A DNA stretch of 64,000 bases from positions 152,188,058-152,252,057 of the forward strand of contig NC_133537.1 in NCBI RefSeq assembly GCF_048544455.1, read 5' to 3'. Position numbers and translations under genes: made by a program. Positions 22,387 to 33,385 of the stretch are shown piece by piece; position 1 is the first letter of the stretch, and each line of letters opens with the position of its first letter. A model generated the notes under the pieces. The model saw nothing but the letters and a program-made list of their open reading frames with translations. It was not told the DNA's origin and did no database searches. The DNA is from Silene latifolia. Its lineage: Eukaryota > Streptophyta > Magnoliopsida > Caryophyllales > Caryophyllaceae.

Positions 22387-25171
22387 ATGTCTAGAAGGTC
22401 ACAAGGTGATTTGTTACCTTTTGACTGTGAAATTGAAAGAACCTTGACAAACAATAGGAGATTTGCTAGGAGGAATTTGAGAGGTATTAGTGAGGTTGTT
22501 CAACCAACTATTGAGTTCATCAACCCTTTTGCAAGAGAAGGTGAGGAGAACCCATCACAAAATACCACACAAAATCAACCTACAATGCCTAAATTTTCAT
22601 CGCATTCCGTACCCACCGAGGAGAACCTACCCAATGGTACTCCCACACCACAACATCTAACCGGAAATTTTATTGCCAAATCCGCCTTTATCCAATTAGT
22701 CGAAAGGAGCCAATTTGGGGGGATGCCTAGTGAAGACCCTCATTCTCATATGGAAACCTTTTGTGACTATTGTGATGCGATTTCTCAAACCGGTGTGACT
22801 CAAGACCAAATTCGATGGGTCTTATTTCCTTTTTCTCTAATCGGCACCGCGAAACAATGGTTGAAGGGCCTTGATAAGGCCACTCTCGGAATAGATTCTT
22901 GGAAGAAGTTGGCTCTAGCTTTCTACAAAAAGTTCTCCCCACCGGAAAACACTAACATGCTAAGAGCTCAAATTACGGATTTTAAGCAAAGGGATGAAGA
23001 ATCTTTGTATGAAGCTTGGGAGGGGTTTAAGGGAATTTGTCGCTCATGTCCTCACCATGGACTTAGCGAATGGTTCTTGGTACAAAAATTTTGGAACGGT
23101 TAATATGAAGATTCAAGGAACATTCTCAACATAGGATCAAATGGAATGTTCACCGAAGTTGATGACAATCAAACATGGAACATGATTGAGGAAATGGCGG
23201 TCCATAACTCACAATATAGTAGACCTCGCAAGGCTACTAGAGGAGGAAGGCATGAAGTGGACTCCGTTACTCAATTGGGTGCTCAACTTAGTGTTCACAT
23301 TGACACAATCAATTTGAAGTTTGAACAAGCTATGGCTAGACTTGAAGAAGCCTCAAAATCACCAAAGCATCATGTTAATGCCATGACGGCATCCTCATCA
23401 ATCCCAAGTGGGATATGTGAGAATTGTGGAACTTTGGGACACGACCAAAGTGAATGTAGGGGAACAAATGAACAAGTAAATGCTTTCCAAGCATACAAGA
23501 GTGGTACCCCTTATTCCAATTATTACAATGAAAACACCAAGTTTCATCGAAATCTCTCATACAAAAGCCAAAATGTTTAAAATCCTCAAACAACTTACAC
23601 CCCACCTTCCATGAGAAACCAAAATCAAAGACCCTTTTACAACCAAAACCAAGGTTACCAAAATCAAAATCCATACAATCACCAAAATGACCAAGGTTTT
23701 GATGTTCAAAAAGCGGTCCTCCAAATGCAAAAGAATCAACAAGAGTTTTTCACTCAAATGCAAAAAGATAGTCAAGCAAAGGAAACCACCATCAACAACA
23801 TCCTAGCTCACACCAAGATGTTGGAAACACAATTGACTCAACTAGCATCTTCAAGCTCACAAAGACAAAAGGGGCAATTACCACCTCAAAGTAATCCCCC
23901 AAGACATGAAACGGTTAGTGCCATTCACTTGAGAAGTGGTACAAGGTATGAAGCACCGAAGAAGCAAGTTGAGGATGAAGTTGTGGAAGCTAGTGATAAG
24001 GAAGAAATTGTGCAAAACTCCAAAGATGGAGAATCATCAAAAGAAGAAATTTCAAAGAAAAATGAAGACAAGGTCAAGGAGAAGGAGCCCATTGTGATTA
24101 GACTTCCTTTTCCAAGTCGTCAAGCCAAGCCCAAATTTGATGACCAACTTGGAAAGTTTATGGAAATTGTGAAGAATTTGGAAGTCTCAATTCCTTTCAC
24201 GGAATTAATCAATCACGTGCCGGCCTATGCGAAATACATGAAAGACATCCTCACAAAGAAGAAGTCGATCCGGAAACTTGAGACTATCGCCTTCACTAAG
24301 GTGAGTAGTGCAATACTTCAAGGGAGTTCACCTCCAAAACTAAAGGATCCGGGAAGCTTCTCAATACCGTGTACCATTGGCGACACCATGATCAACAAAG
24401 CCTTATGTGATCTAGGGGCTAGTGTGAGTGTTATGCCGTACTCGGTAAGTAAAAGGTTGGGGATGGGAGAGCTTAAATGCACCAATATCACACTCCAAAT
24501 GGCCGATAGATCGACGAAGACACCATTAGGGATATGGGAAGATGTCCCCGTGCGAATTGGGAAGTTTTTCATCCCGGTGGACTTTGTCATTGTTGATATG
24601 GAGGAAGACTCCAACATTCCAATCATTCTTGGAAGACCCTTCTTACACACCGCGGGTGCGGTGATTGATGTAAAACATGGTGAGCTCACTCTAGAAGTGG
24701 GAGATGAGAGTATAACTTTTAATCTTGACAAGACTATGAGAGCTCCCCGTTTACATGAACCGTGTTTTATGATCGTGTCGGAAGGATGAAAGGAAGAAGT
24801 CGGAACTCCAATGGAAGAAGAAAATTGAAGATGCTCCATTCAAAGAGCAAGTGAATTGTGACAAAGAGAGCTTGCAAAGCTCATTAAAGACAAGCAATGA
24901 AGAAGATGGCCTCATTGACCAAGAAAAGGAAATGGGAATGTTGTCCCCATCAAATCAAGAGATTTTCAATGATCAACTTAATGAAGTTTGTGGTCTTTGG
25001 GACGACGAATTTGAAGGGATTTTTAATCCCTACATTGGTAATGCCATCGATCAAGACCGACAACAAGGGCCAAGGTCTATTGAAGACCTCTACCATGATA
25101 ATGAACAAGCTTTTGATTACTTTTTCAAGGTGTTGAGCAACATCAACAACACCATGAACATGCCCCCTTGA
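22387..25171 (+). pseudogene. Element C gag-protease polyprotein (two stops, one frameshift)
   Basis: Starts at ATG 22,387 (MSRRSQGDLLPFD). The gag core runs FIQLVERSQFGGMPSEDPHS, FPFSLIGTAKQWLKGLD, AFYKKF (residues about 95-200). TAA at 23,101-23,103 stands where B reads on through NGLYEDSRN; TAA at 23,578-23,580 replaces Gln (CAA in B). The zinc knuckle CENCGTLGHDQSEC fits CX2CX4HX4C. A Gln-rich coiled stretch and an acidic/Lys-rich linker follow, then protease with CDLGASVSVMPYS and IILGRPFLHTAGAVIDV. A frameshift after FMIVSEG (24,789) precedes the conserved tail ending NNTMNMPP at 25,171. This is one continuous gag-pro gene in ancestry, with about 120 residues after the protease. Confidence 0.88.
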
Positions 25172-25489
25172 CATCTCATCAAAAATGAGAGTTTGGTGGA
25201 GTCCTCCCTAAACCACCATTTGTAAATATTTCTAACTCCCTATCTTGCATTTCAATTCTTGTATTGTATTTTTGTTATTTTTAGATTTTTATACTTTGAT
25301 CAAGATAATTATCATGTTTGAGAGAAGTGAGGGAAGGATTAATAACTTCAATTAATGTGTAGTGCTTTAGCTTAGTGTGGGGATGGCAATTGCCTAGGCT
25401 ACCCATGCCTTAGTACTGCCCCCACAATGAAGAACACAAGATATGAAGAAGAATGGAAGAATAACAAGAGATATGCGTTGTACACGGAT
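25172..25489 (+). other. Element C post-protease spacer
   Basis: AT-rich non-coding sequence where an autonomous Athila-like element would have RT. No YVDD/FMDD, RNase H or integrase motif is seen. It is conserved in B at about 36,010-36,329. Confidence 0.75.
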
Positions 25490-25885
25490 GGAACTGAATC
25501 CGGGTACAAAGGGGTCGAACCCGAGCGGATTCAGGAGAATCCGCCCGTTTTCAAGCAATCCGGGCGTGTTGGGTAGAAGACGCACGTCCTAAAATGAGCT
25601 GAAGTTTTGAAATTTTTGACTGTCAGCGAATCCGGGCGTCCTACATCCTAATCCGCCCGTCTTCAAAAAGCCGCCCGTCTTGAAAGGAAGACGGCCGTCT
25701 TCTTGGCTGAGGAAAACAAGAAAAATTCCTGGACTGAAATCCGCCCGTCTTCTACAGAAGACGCCCGTCCCGTGTTTGCAAATCCGAGCGTCTTCCCTTA
25801 AAGACGCCCGTCTTTAGGCGAGTTTTTCCCAACCTGAGAAAAGGCGAGAATCCGCCCGTCCGAGCAGAATCCGCACGGATTGCCC
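25490..25885. repeat. CpG-word cluster upstream of the accessory ORF, element C
   Basis: About 14 copies in 400 bp of a short word of form ATCCG-NN-CGTC or its partner GACG-NN-CG (atccgcccgtc, atccgggcgtc, atccgagcgtc, agacgcccgtc). The variable central pair gives CGNNCG each time. The same words occur in the LTR promoter of this family. The cluster ends about 30 bp before a TATA box. Confidence 0.85.
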
Positions 25886-25910
25886 CTGCAGTTCAAATTT
25901 TTTCGGGCTT

Positions 25911-25917
25911 TATAAAA
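25911..25917 (+). promoter_or_regulatory. Internal TATA box for the accessory ORF
   Basis: The sequence ggctttataaaacccctcc at about 25,906-25,924 is followed by a C/A-rich leader typical of plant 5' UTRs and, about 300 bp later, the ATG at 26,215. I saw no other ATG on the + strand between the TATA box and that start. Start context atcaATGGC fits the plant consensus. B has a weaker tttaaata at the same place (about 35,591-35,598, minus). Confidence 0.6.
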
Positions 25918-26214
25918 CCCCTCCCACATTCATTTATTCATTCCTTCATTCATAACACTACTCAAAACCCTCAAAACCTTCATCCTCTCCATCACAAAAA
26001 CAAAATTCCTCAACTACATTCACCAAAATCAAATCAAAACATCCTTTTAATAACAAATCAATCACTCCTTTTTCAATAAAAATCAAAACCAAGCACAAAA
26101 TCTTCAACCTTTGAGTCGATTTTTGAATTCATAAAGGCAAAGCCTTTCATCTTTAAATCGATTTGGGTGCACTAGAAATTGAAGATTTTTCACTCTTTCT
26201 TGGTTAATTCATCA

Positions 26215-27811
26215 ATGGCAAGGACTAAGGGAGCAACAAAGGCAACAAAGGCAAAGGCACCAAAGGCAAAGACACTTTCATTAAGGCAAAAGACTCTTCA
26301 AGCAAAGAAAGCATTGGCTATGGTGGTAGCAAACCCAAACTTGGAAGTGCAACAACAACAACAACCTCCCATGGGTGCAACAACATCTACTACTCCGGAA
26401 ATTGATCAACTTGCAAACTATCCGGAGGTAATTTTCATTTCCAAAACCTATAGGGACACTTTTGCTAGTTTGCTAGAAAATCATTTCAATCCACCAAGTT
26501 TATTTGTGAAGATACCTTAAATAAGTTGGGTGTCCTTGAGCAAACTAGAGCCTTTTTCAAAGCCATGGGGTTGGAGAAATTGTTTGAATCAAAAGAATTG
26601 ACATACCCCTCCCTTACCTTAGAATTTTTGAGTTCTTTGAAAGTTAACAAGGTTGAGACTATGGAGAACCTCGAGTTTCGTCTAGCTAATGTTAGTAGGT
26701 GCATCTCCTTTAAGGAATTGGGTGAAGCTTTGGGTCTTAGTGATGAACTGAGTTATTTTAAGAATGTTGGCAAATATGACCCCGACCCTCTTTGGGAGGC
26801 GATTTCCGGAAGGAAATTTGAAGACTTTCATGCGAGTCGTGCACTTTTAGTCCACCATCCGGGCATAAGAGTATGGCACAAGGTCGTAGGGAACACCATC
26901 AATGCAAGAAAAGACACCAACCATTTCACCAAACTCGATTTTGTTCTTCTTGAGTCGGCTTTGAACGTTGGTAGGAAATTCACCAAGCCTTTTAACTTTC
27001 TAAGGCTCTTGGTGGATAGATGGTTAAATATTGATTGTGGGAAGAAAGGCACTACCGTTATTGTGAATGGAGGCCTAGTCACTATCTTAGCTAAATTCTT
27101 TGATCCTAACTTCAACAAAGATAACAAGTATGGGCGAAAGAAGGTGGTCATCTCGTTGATTTGCATACTATGATACACAAGTACAAGTGGGTCGCCCATA
27201 ACCCTCTTGACACCAAGTATGGATGGCTCACTAGTGAGGCTAGTTCTTTCACTTTGCCTTTAAAGATTTATCGATTGAGTGTCCATCGGACCAATTATCT
27301 ACTTCCCCTTTCAAAAGAGGCCGAGTATATTATCCAACAACAAAAGGGTGAACTTGAAATACCCTCCTCTTCCATTGTCACACCACCTTACCCTTTTGAG
27401 TACCAAGAGTTCAAGCCGGAAGGTGTTGAAGCAAGAAATGATTATTTGACTCTTCTCATGCAAACAATGCACAAGCAAGACTTTGAGGATCGGAAAAATG
27501 CTTACTTAGCTCAATATCCACCCCTCTTACACTTAGCTAGGCAAGGACTACTTGACCCATCATGTCCTTTGCCTAGTTGGGCGGATAAGGAAGTCCTATT
27601 TCCGAGTGCATCTAGGGTTGTTCCGGGTGATAATGAGGTTGTTGGTAATGAAGAAGTTGATGATAACATTGATGAAGAAGCTAGTGAAGAAGGAGAAGAG
27701 GATGATGAGCAAGGTGAAGAAGAAGGTGAAGAAGCAAGTGAAGAGGGAAGTGGCAATGAGACCACTTCTAATGAGGAAGATGATGATAGTGATGATATGA
27801 TGGAAGATTAG
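26215..27811 (+). pseudogene. Element C accessory ORF with H3-like N-terminus and acidic tail
   Basis: Starts at the first ATG after the TATA box: MARTKGATKATKAKAPKAK, very basic, then a short poly-Gln run. A frameshift near 26,490 leads to GVLEQTRAFFKAMGLEKLF, TYPSLTLEFLSSLKVNKVET and ISFKELGEALGLSDE; then GIRVWHKVVGNTINARKDTN. A second frameshift near 27,150 leads to KYKWVAHNPLDTKYGWLTSE and PSCPLPSWADKE. The last about 65 residues are mostly Glu/Asp and end DDMMED at 27,808. The core resembles, from memory, the Athila ORF1-type proteins (PF03078); biochemical role unknown. A basic N-terminus plus acidic tail suggests a nuclear or chromatin-linked role, which is inference. Neither copy is translatable in full, but both agree residue for residue over long blocks, so the ancestral gene was under use. 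Confidence 0.8.
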
Positions 27812-29876
27812 CAAGCTTTGGAGGCTCCTACCCTCTCAAGGTTTGTCTATTTCTCTCTTTGTTCTATTTATTTATTTTTCTTGATCATTGTTGGAGTAGT
27901 CCTAGCACCATAGAGGACTCACACCTCGGTACCATTGAGGTGTCTCATTTTATTGTTCCCACTTTCAAAATCCAAAATGACAAATTAGTTTCATGCATTG
28001 CATAGTGTGTGCATGAACTACACCCATCCTTGGACATTAGCAATAATGTCTAGATCGGTTTGGGGAAGTTAATGCATACACAACATGAGGTAATCTAAAT
28101 TATCCTCTCCGTCATAAACAAAAACCATGCATCATGTAGTGTAGACTAGTGTAGCTTGCATTTAGTGTAGAAATCATGCATCATGTTTGCATAATTTCCC
28201 ATCATTTTGGCCATTGAGGACAATGCCCATATTAGTGTGGGGATGGGGAATTCTAACTTAACTTTTATTCAAAAATCCAAAAAAATTGAAAAATTTCGAA
28301 AAACCATAAAAATTTGAAAATTGAAAAACCCAAAAACATGTTTATTCCTTTTGTAGTGTAGTTATATTGTATATATTGTATATATTGTGTTTGTCCTATC
28401 CTTGTTCACATTGATTGACTACGCCACATCCGAGACATGAGGATCATGAAGACCGCATGGTATGATCTTTCCAATCTCCTTTTTCTTCTTTATGTTAATG
28501 ACTATGTGGCTTTATTTTGATTCATGCGGTATAACAATGTGAATTTAGGACTTGCATTTAGTTTATATGTCATATTAGTTGATACAATCACTTGCATTAG
28601 GATGTATATATTAGTTGCATCATTGCATGTAGTTGCATCTAGATAAAACATTTTGAAAAGTGCCTAATTGAGAACTTTGACAAGAGTAACTAAGCCATTA
28701 CAAATACTTTTTCAACATAAGACTTTGCCTACTAGAATGGTTGTAAAACATCCTAGATAGTGTCATACTAGTGTCTTTTGACCCATGACCCAAAGCCTAG
28801 TCAAGGGTTTGCATGTGAGTCACCTATCCAACCCCGTGATGCGATGTGGACTTGGTTAACTTGTCTAGGTGACCTTGATTGACCTTGTGGTAAGGCAACC
28901 CAAAAATATTTTCTATCAATAAGTTTGAAGTGCTCATTTCAAAGAATTTTGTCATGTGGAAGTAATTTATTGCCAAGGAAACCTCAAATGTAATGAAATG
29001 TTGAAATGTTGAGAAATTTAATTGTTTTGATGGAGGCGTACCACTTCGATGTGCTTTGGAGCGGGATCCATTGAATTGGGCCCCCACATGGTTGTGAATT
29101 CGGCCGCCCAGAGACAGAGTGACTATCACTCCGAAAAGCTATTGTCTAGAGGTTAACCGGTTGCCTAATAAGCGATTGGCGAAAGCAAAGGACACTAGCC
29201 CGGAAGGGACAAACCCCATCTTAAATTTTTGAAATGTGAAAGTTGAATGAGGTCAATTTTGAATACTAGTCATATCCACCCTTGTTTATAAAGATTTGAG
29301 CATTTCATTCCCAAAAAGCCTTTTATCAAGCCACTTTGTCGAGCTTGGGACGATCCATGACCTTTACTTTTGTAGAGAATTCGAGACTTGTCATGTCATA
29401 TGCTACTAGCATCATAGGGATCATCATTCCACCACCATCCGATCGCTCTTGACGAAAGCATTTGAAAATTGAGGACGAAAGTAGTCTAGTTTAACACCAT
29501 TTGGAGGTGATTTAGTGCCATCCCCTTAGCCTTAGTAATTTGTTGAACTAGTATTTGTGAAGGATTATATGCTCTTAAATTTGCTCTCTTTTAGTTGCCT
29601 CAGCCACTTGATGAGGAAGTGGCTATTCCTTTTGTAGATGCATCCATTATTTGATTTTGTGTGCTTAATGTTTGGATGTGTCGCCATTTTGGCAAGACCC
29701 ACCTTGCCTTGTAAGAAGGAATCCTACCTCATGGTTGTCTTGTTGTGAGTTGAAGGGGCGGAGTGAGACCCGTTAATTGTCTCATATCGGCTATGTTATT
29801 AGGTTAGTTTAAATAATGGTCCTAGTCTTTGTCACCTCTTTACTCGGGACGAGCAAAGGTTCGGTTTGGGGATATT
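27812..29876 (+). other. Element C 3' non-coding region and PPT
   Basis: About 2 kb without a conserved ORF; matches B 13,106-11,148 in reverse. It holds an A-rich tract (about 28,270-28,335). PPT ggtttggggatatt lies at 29,863-29,876 immediately before the LTR. The conserved length in both copies suggests a role in replication or packaging, but none is visible. Confidence 0.8.
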
Positions 29877-31566
29877 TGATGTGACCATAATTAGCGCATA
29901 TTTAGCCTCCGAATTAGCCTTGTTCCCATGCTTTTTAGTGTATATTTGGGTCATTTATTGTCTTTAGTTCTTTGTTTTGTATATTCTTTGAGATTTTGAT
30001 CCCTTGGTAGGAAAGGAGTGCAAATCTTGCATTTTCATGGCAAAACGAGACTAAATTGATTGAATTCAATGACCAAGCATCAAGGAGAGACAAGATTAGA
30101 AGGCCTTTGTACATATTATAGTAGATGAGCAATGTTGAGAAAGGATCCTTGAGTCCCCGAGGAAATCCCCAAGGATTTTGTGAAGAAAAGGGAAGAAAAG
30201 AAGAAGGAAATATTGCTGAGGTACAATCCGTGTGGTTTCTCCACAATCCGCCCGGATTCACCTAAAGACGCCCGTTTTCCCCCGCCTGAATCCGCCCGTC
30301 CCGACTCCAAAACGCACGGATTCCAGTACAGCGAAATTTCGTCTTCTCCAAGCTACAAAGAAAGAAGCCCTTCCTTCGAAAAATACCGGCTCCTCTCTGC
30401 TCAATCTAAAAAGTGTAATTACTAGTTTAGCCCTGAGTTAACCTTAATGCATCCACCTAATTTCCACTATAAATACCCCATTAGTTTAATTAGAAGAGCA
30501 TGTTCTTCTTATTAATAATTAGAGTAGTTAATATCAATCAAATCTCTCTTTAGTATTGTAATCAACAATTAATCAAGTTCTAATACAAGTTTTATTTCCT
30601 TAATCTCTCTTTTGTTCATCCTTTATTTTGGGTAATTGAAGATTATTTGGGTTATTATTGGGAGATTGACAACCTCTCAATCAAGCATCAAGTACTTCTT
30701 TTATTCTTTGCTTTATTATTGGAATCATTAGTAGGTATAATTCTCTTAATCCCTCTTTAATTATTGTTAATTACTTTCATTTATTCATCATGTTTCCTTT
30801 TGTTGGTATGATTGACAACCTTGCTAGCATGATCAACATGATAATGAGTGAGTAGTGTTCTAGCTAGGGTTAATGGGTAATTAGGGGAAACCAATATGGG
30901 GAATGATTCATGCTTAAATTAATATGCTTTCATGGTTTATTTGCTTGCTTGTTTTGATCTCAACTCATGCACATGTTATGTTTGATGAAATGCGAGCCTA
31001 TGAATCCTTGCATTTTTTACCCATCACCTATCTTTTCAATGAGACTTATAAGACATAAACCAACTCGAGTCTCATTAGACCATGCATGTTGTTGAGTAGG
31101 GAAGACTAAGTCGACTTGTAGGTGTTGTAAAATCTAATCGATTCGGCTCCGGGACCCAAACTTTCCTAGGATTGTAAGATATAACCCAACTCAATCCATC
31201 ACAACAATAACTGCTTGCTTATAATTTGAGAACATGTTTGTGTGATCAATTCCCATGATTCCCCTATGACCCCATGACACCCTAGTGCTTTTTATCAATT
31301 GTTTACAACCCTTTTAATTCATCTTACTTATTTACTTTCTTTGCTATTTAGTTTAGTGACCTTCTACATCAACCCAAATTGTGACACCCCTAAGACACCA
31401 CTAGTTTCAATAGAAATCTCATCTCAATTCCCGTCCCTTGGGATCCGACCTTTACTTGCCTCTTTACTAATTGTAGAGTTGTTTGTGAAGCTATAAATTG
31501 TGTTTTGATTCGGACGTGACCCAACGACCACATCTATTTAATTGTGAACACGAAACGGACCGATCA
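29877..31566 (+). repeat. Element C 3' LTR
   Basis: Same length (1,690 bp) and ends as the 5' LTR, with scattered single-base differences such as agtgtatatttgg for agtgcatatttgg. CpG words lie at 30,229-30,332 and a TATA box at 30,468-30,475. It marks a fairly recent insertion compared with A. Confidence 0.93.
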
Positions 31567-32673
31567 CACGGCCTGGTTGCGCTTGTCTTGGGGCGGCTGT
31601 TTGCATCTCTTTCCGGGTAGCCGCGGGTGGTGTTTGGAGGTCTTTGCAGGCTGATAAGAGGCGGCCTTTAGGCTTGTTTCGGGTAGTAAAGGGTGGTTAG
31701 TTTGTGCGGGATATTGGGTGTATGAATATATGTCTATATGTATCTGTCTTAAGCAAGTTTATATGTCCGTCCCTTGGTTCACATGTTGGTTGATCCGGGT
31801 TGGATCACGGTTTGGTGGTTGTTTCATGGACTGTCGGGCAGCCGTGAAATAGGTTATCGCGTGGATTGTTTTGAGTCGTGTTTATAAATTATTTGGGCTG
31901 GGTTGTGCTTTAGAATATTGGCCCAGTTTATAAGAAGGTGTGGTCCTAAGAAAACTTCGTTTGCGGTTATTTAAATTTTATCTCGTGTTCTATATAACGA
32001 AATTCATTAAATATCGTTCTTTATATACATACATATATTCCTCTCACATGATCAAACTGTTGGGCCTTACATGATTATATGTTTGGATTTTACATGAGTA
32101 TTAAGTTAGGTCTAGCATATCTTGTTTGTTGGGCTTAATGTGATTTAATTGTTGGACTCCTTATATTTTGTTTATTGGGCTCATAATTGAGTCACTTGAG
32201 TTAATCACATTTTATCCCGTAAATTATTCATTATCACTTGTTATATTTTATTTAATCAGCATGTTAAATTATGAAGTGAAATATTTATTAATATAATACA
32301 AGTATGAGATATTTATTATAAGTAGTTACTTCTAGTGAGTCGTACTCTAGATAATATCTAGTATTGTTCGGTCGTTAGAGTCTTGGTTCTACAGGATACT
32401 AGGGGTGAGCCAGAGGCCCTCTAGTTGCGATATGATTCGTCGGGAGTGATGTTCCCATCCGTACTCATGGTTATGCAGACCATAAGTATGAGTGTGACAT
32501 TAATCATCCCGTCCCTGAGTCACGGTCCTATCGGATTCTAGGGGTGAGCCATAGGCCCTCTAGTTGCGATAAGGTCGTCGGGATTGATGTTCCTATCCGT
32601 ACTTATGGTGAGATGCAAGCCGTAAGTATGAATGTGACATTAATAATCCCGTTCTATGTGCTTGTGTGTTGTG

Positions 32674-33385
32674 CTTGTTTGTTGTATTTGGCCATGTTTT
32701 AAAGGTAACCGCTGAGCCAGATACTTGTTTGTTGTGCCTCGGACATGTTTTAAAGGTAACCTCTGAGTCGGGCACTTGTTTGTTGTATTTGGCCATGTTT
32801 TAAAGGTAACCGCTGAGCCACATACTTGTTTGTTGTGTCTCGGACATGTTTTAAAGGTAACCTCTGAGTTGGGCACTTGTTTGTTGTATTTGGCCATGTT
32901 TTAAAGGTAACCGCTGAGCCAGATACTTGTTTGTTGTACCTCGGACATGTTTTAAAGGTAACCTCTGAGTCGGGTACTTGTTTGTAGTATTTGGACATGT
33001 TTTAAAGGTAACCGCAGAGCCAGATACTTTATATGTTGTGTCTCGGACATGTTTTAAAGGTAACCTCTGAGTCGGACACTTGTTTGTAGTATTTGGACAT
33101 GTTTTAAAGGTAACCTCTGAGTCGGACACTTGTTTGTAGTATTTAGATATGTTTTAAAGGTAACTGCTGAGCCAGATACTTTATGTGTTGTGCTTCGGAC
33201 ATGTTTTAAAGGTAACCTCTGAGTCGGGCATTTGTTTGTAGTATTTGGACATGTTTTAAAGGTAACCGCTGAGCCATATCCTTTAGAGGTCGTGCCTTGG
33301 ACATGTTTTAAAGGTAACCGCTGAGCCAAGGTACTTAAGGATTTGTGTCTCGGACATGCTTTAAAGGTAGCCTCTAAGCCGGATG
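32674..33385. repeat. Dimeric minisatellite in D 3' LTR
   Basis: About 14 monomers of the same A/B series as in the 5' LTR. The fifth A unit (about 33,080-33,130) starts as type A (tatttggacatg) but ends as type B (cctctgagtcggaca), a hybrid that marks the site where one unit was lost. Confidence 0.85.

Larger units (their letters stand above)
20557..31566 (+). mobile_element. Element C, complete non-autonomous gag-pro-ORF retrotransposon
   Basis: The innermost and best preserved element. TSD cacgg (20552-20556, 31567-31571). LTRs 20,557-22,246 and 29,877-31,566, both exactly 1,690 bp with few differences. PBS at 22,251, gag-protease 22,387-25,171, CpG-word spacer 25,490-25,885, TATA box 25,911, accessory ORF 26,215-27,811, non-coding 3' region, PPT before 29,877. 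No RT, RNase H or integrase. Same family and plan as B, opposite orientation. Confidence 0.92.

Noticed and set aside
24318..24839. Minus-strand frame over the C protease
   Set aside because: Shadow of the conserved plus-strand protease; motifs are only on the plus strand.
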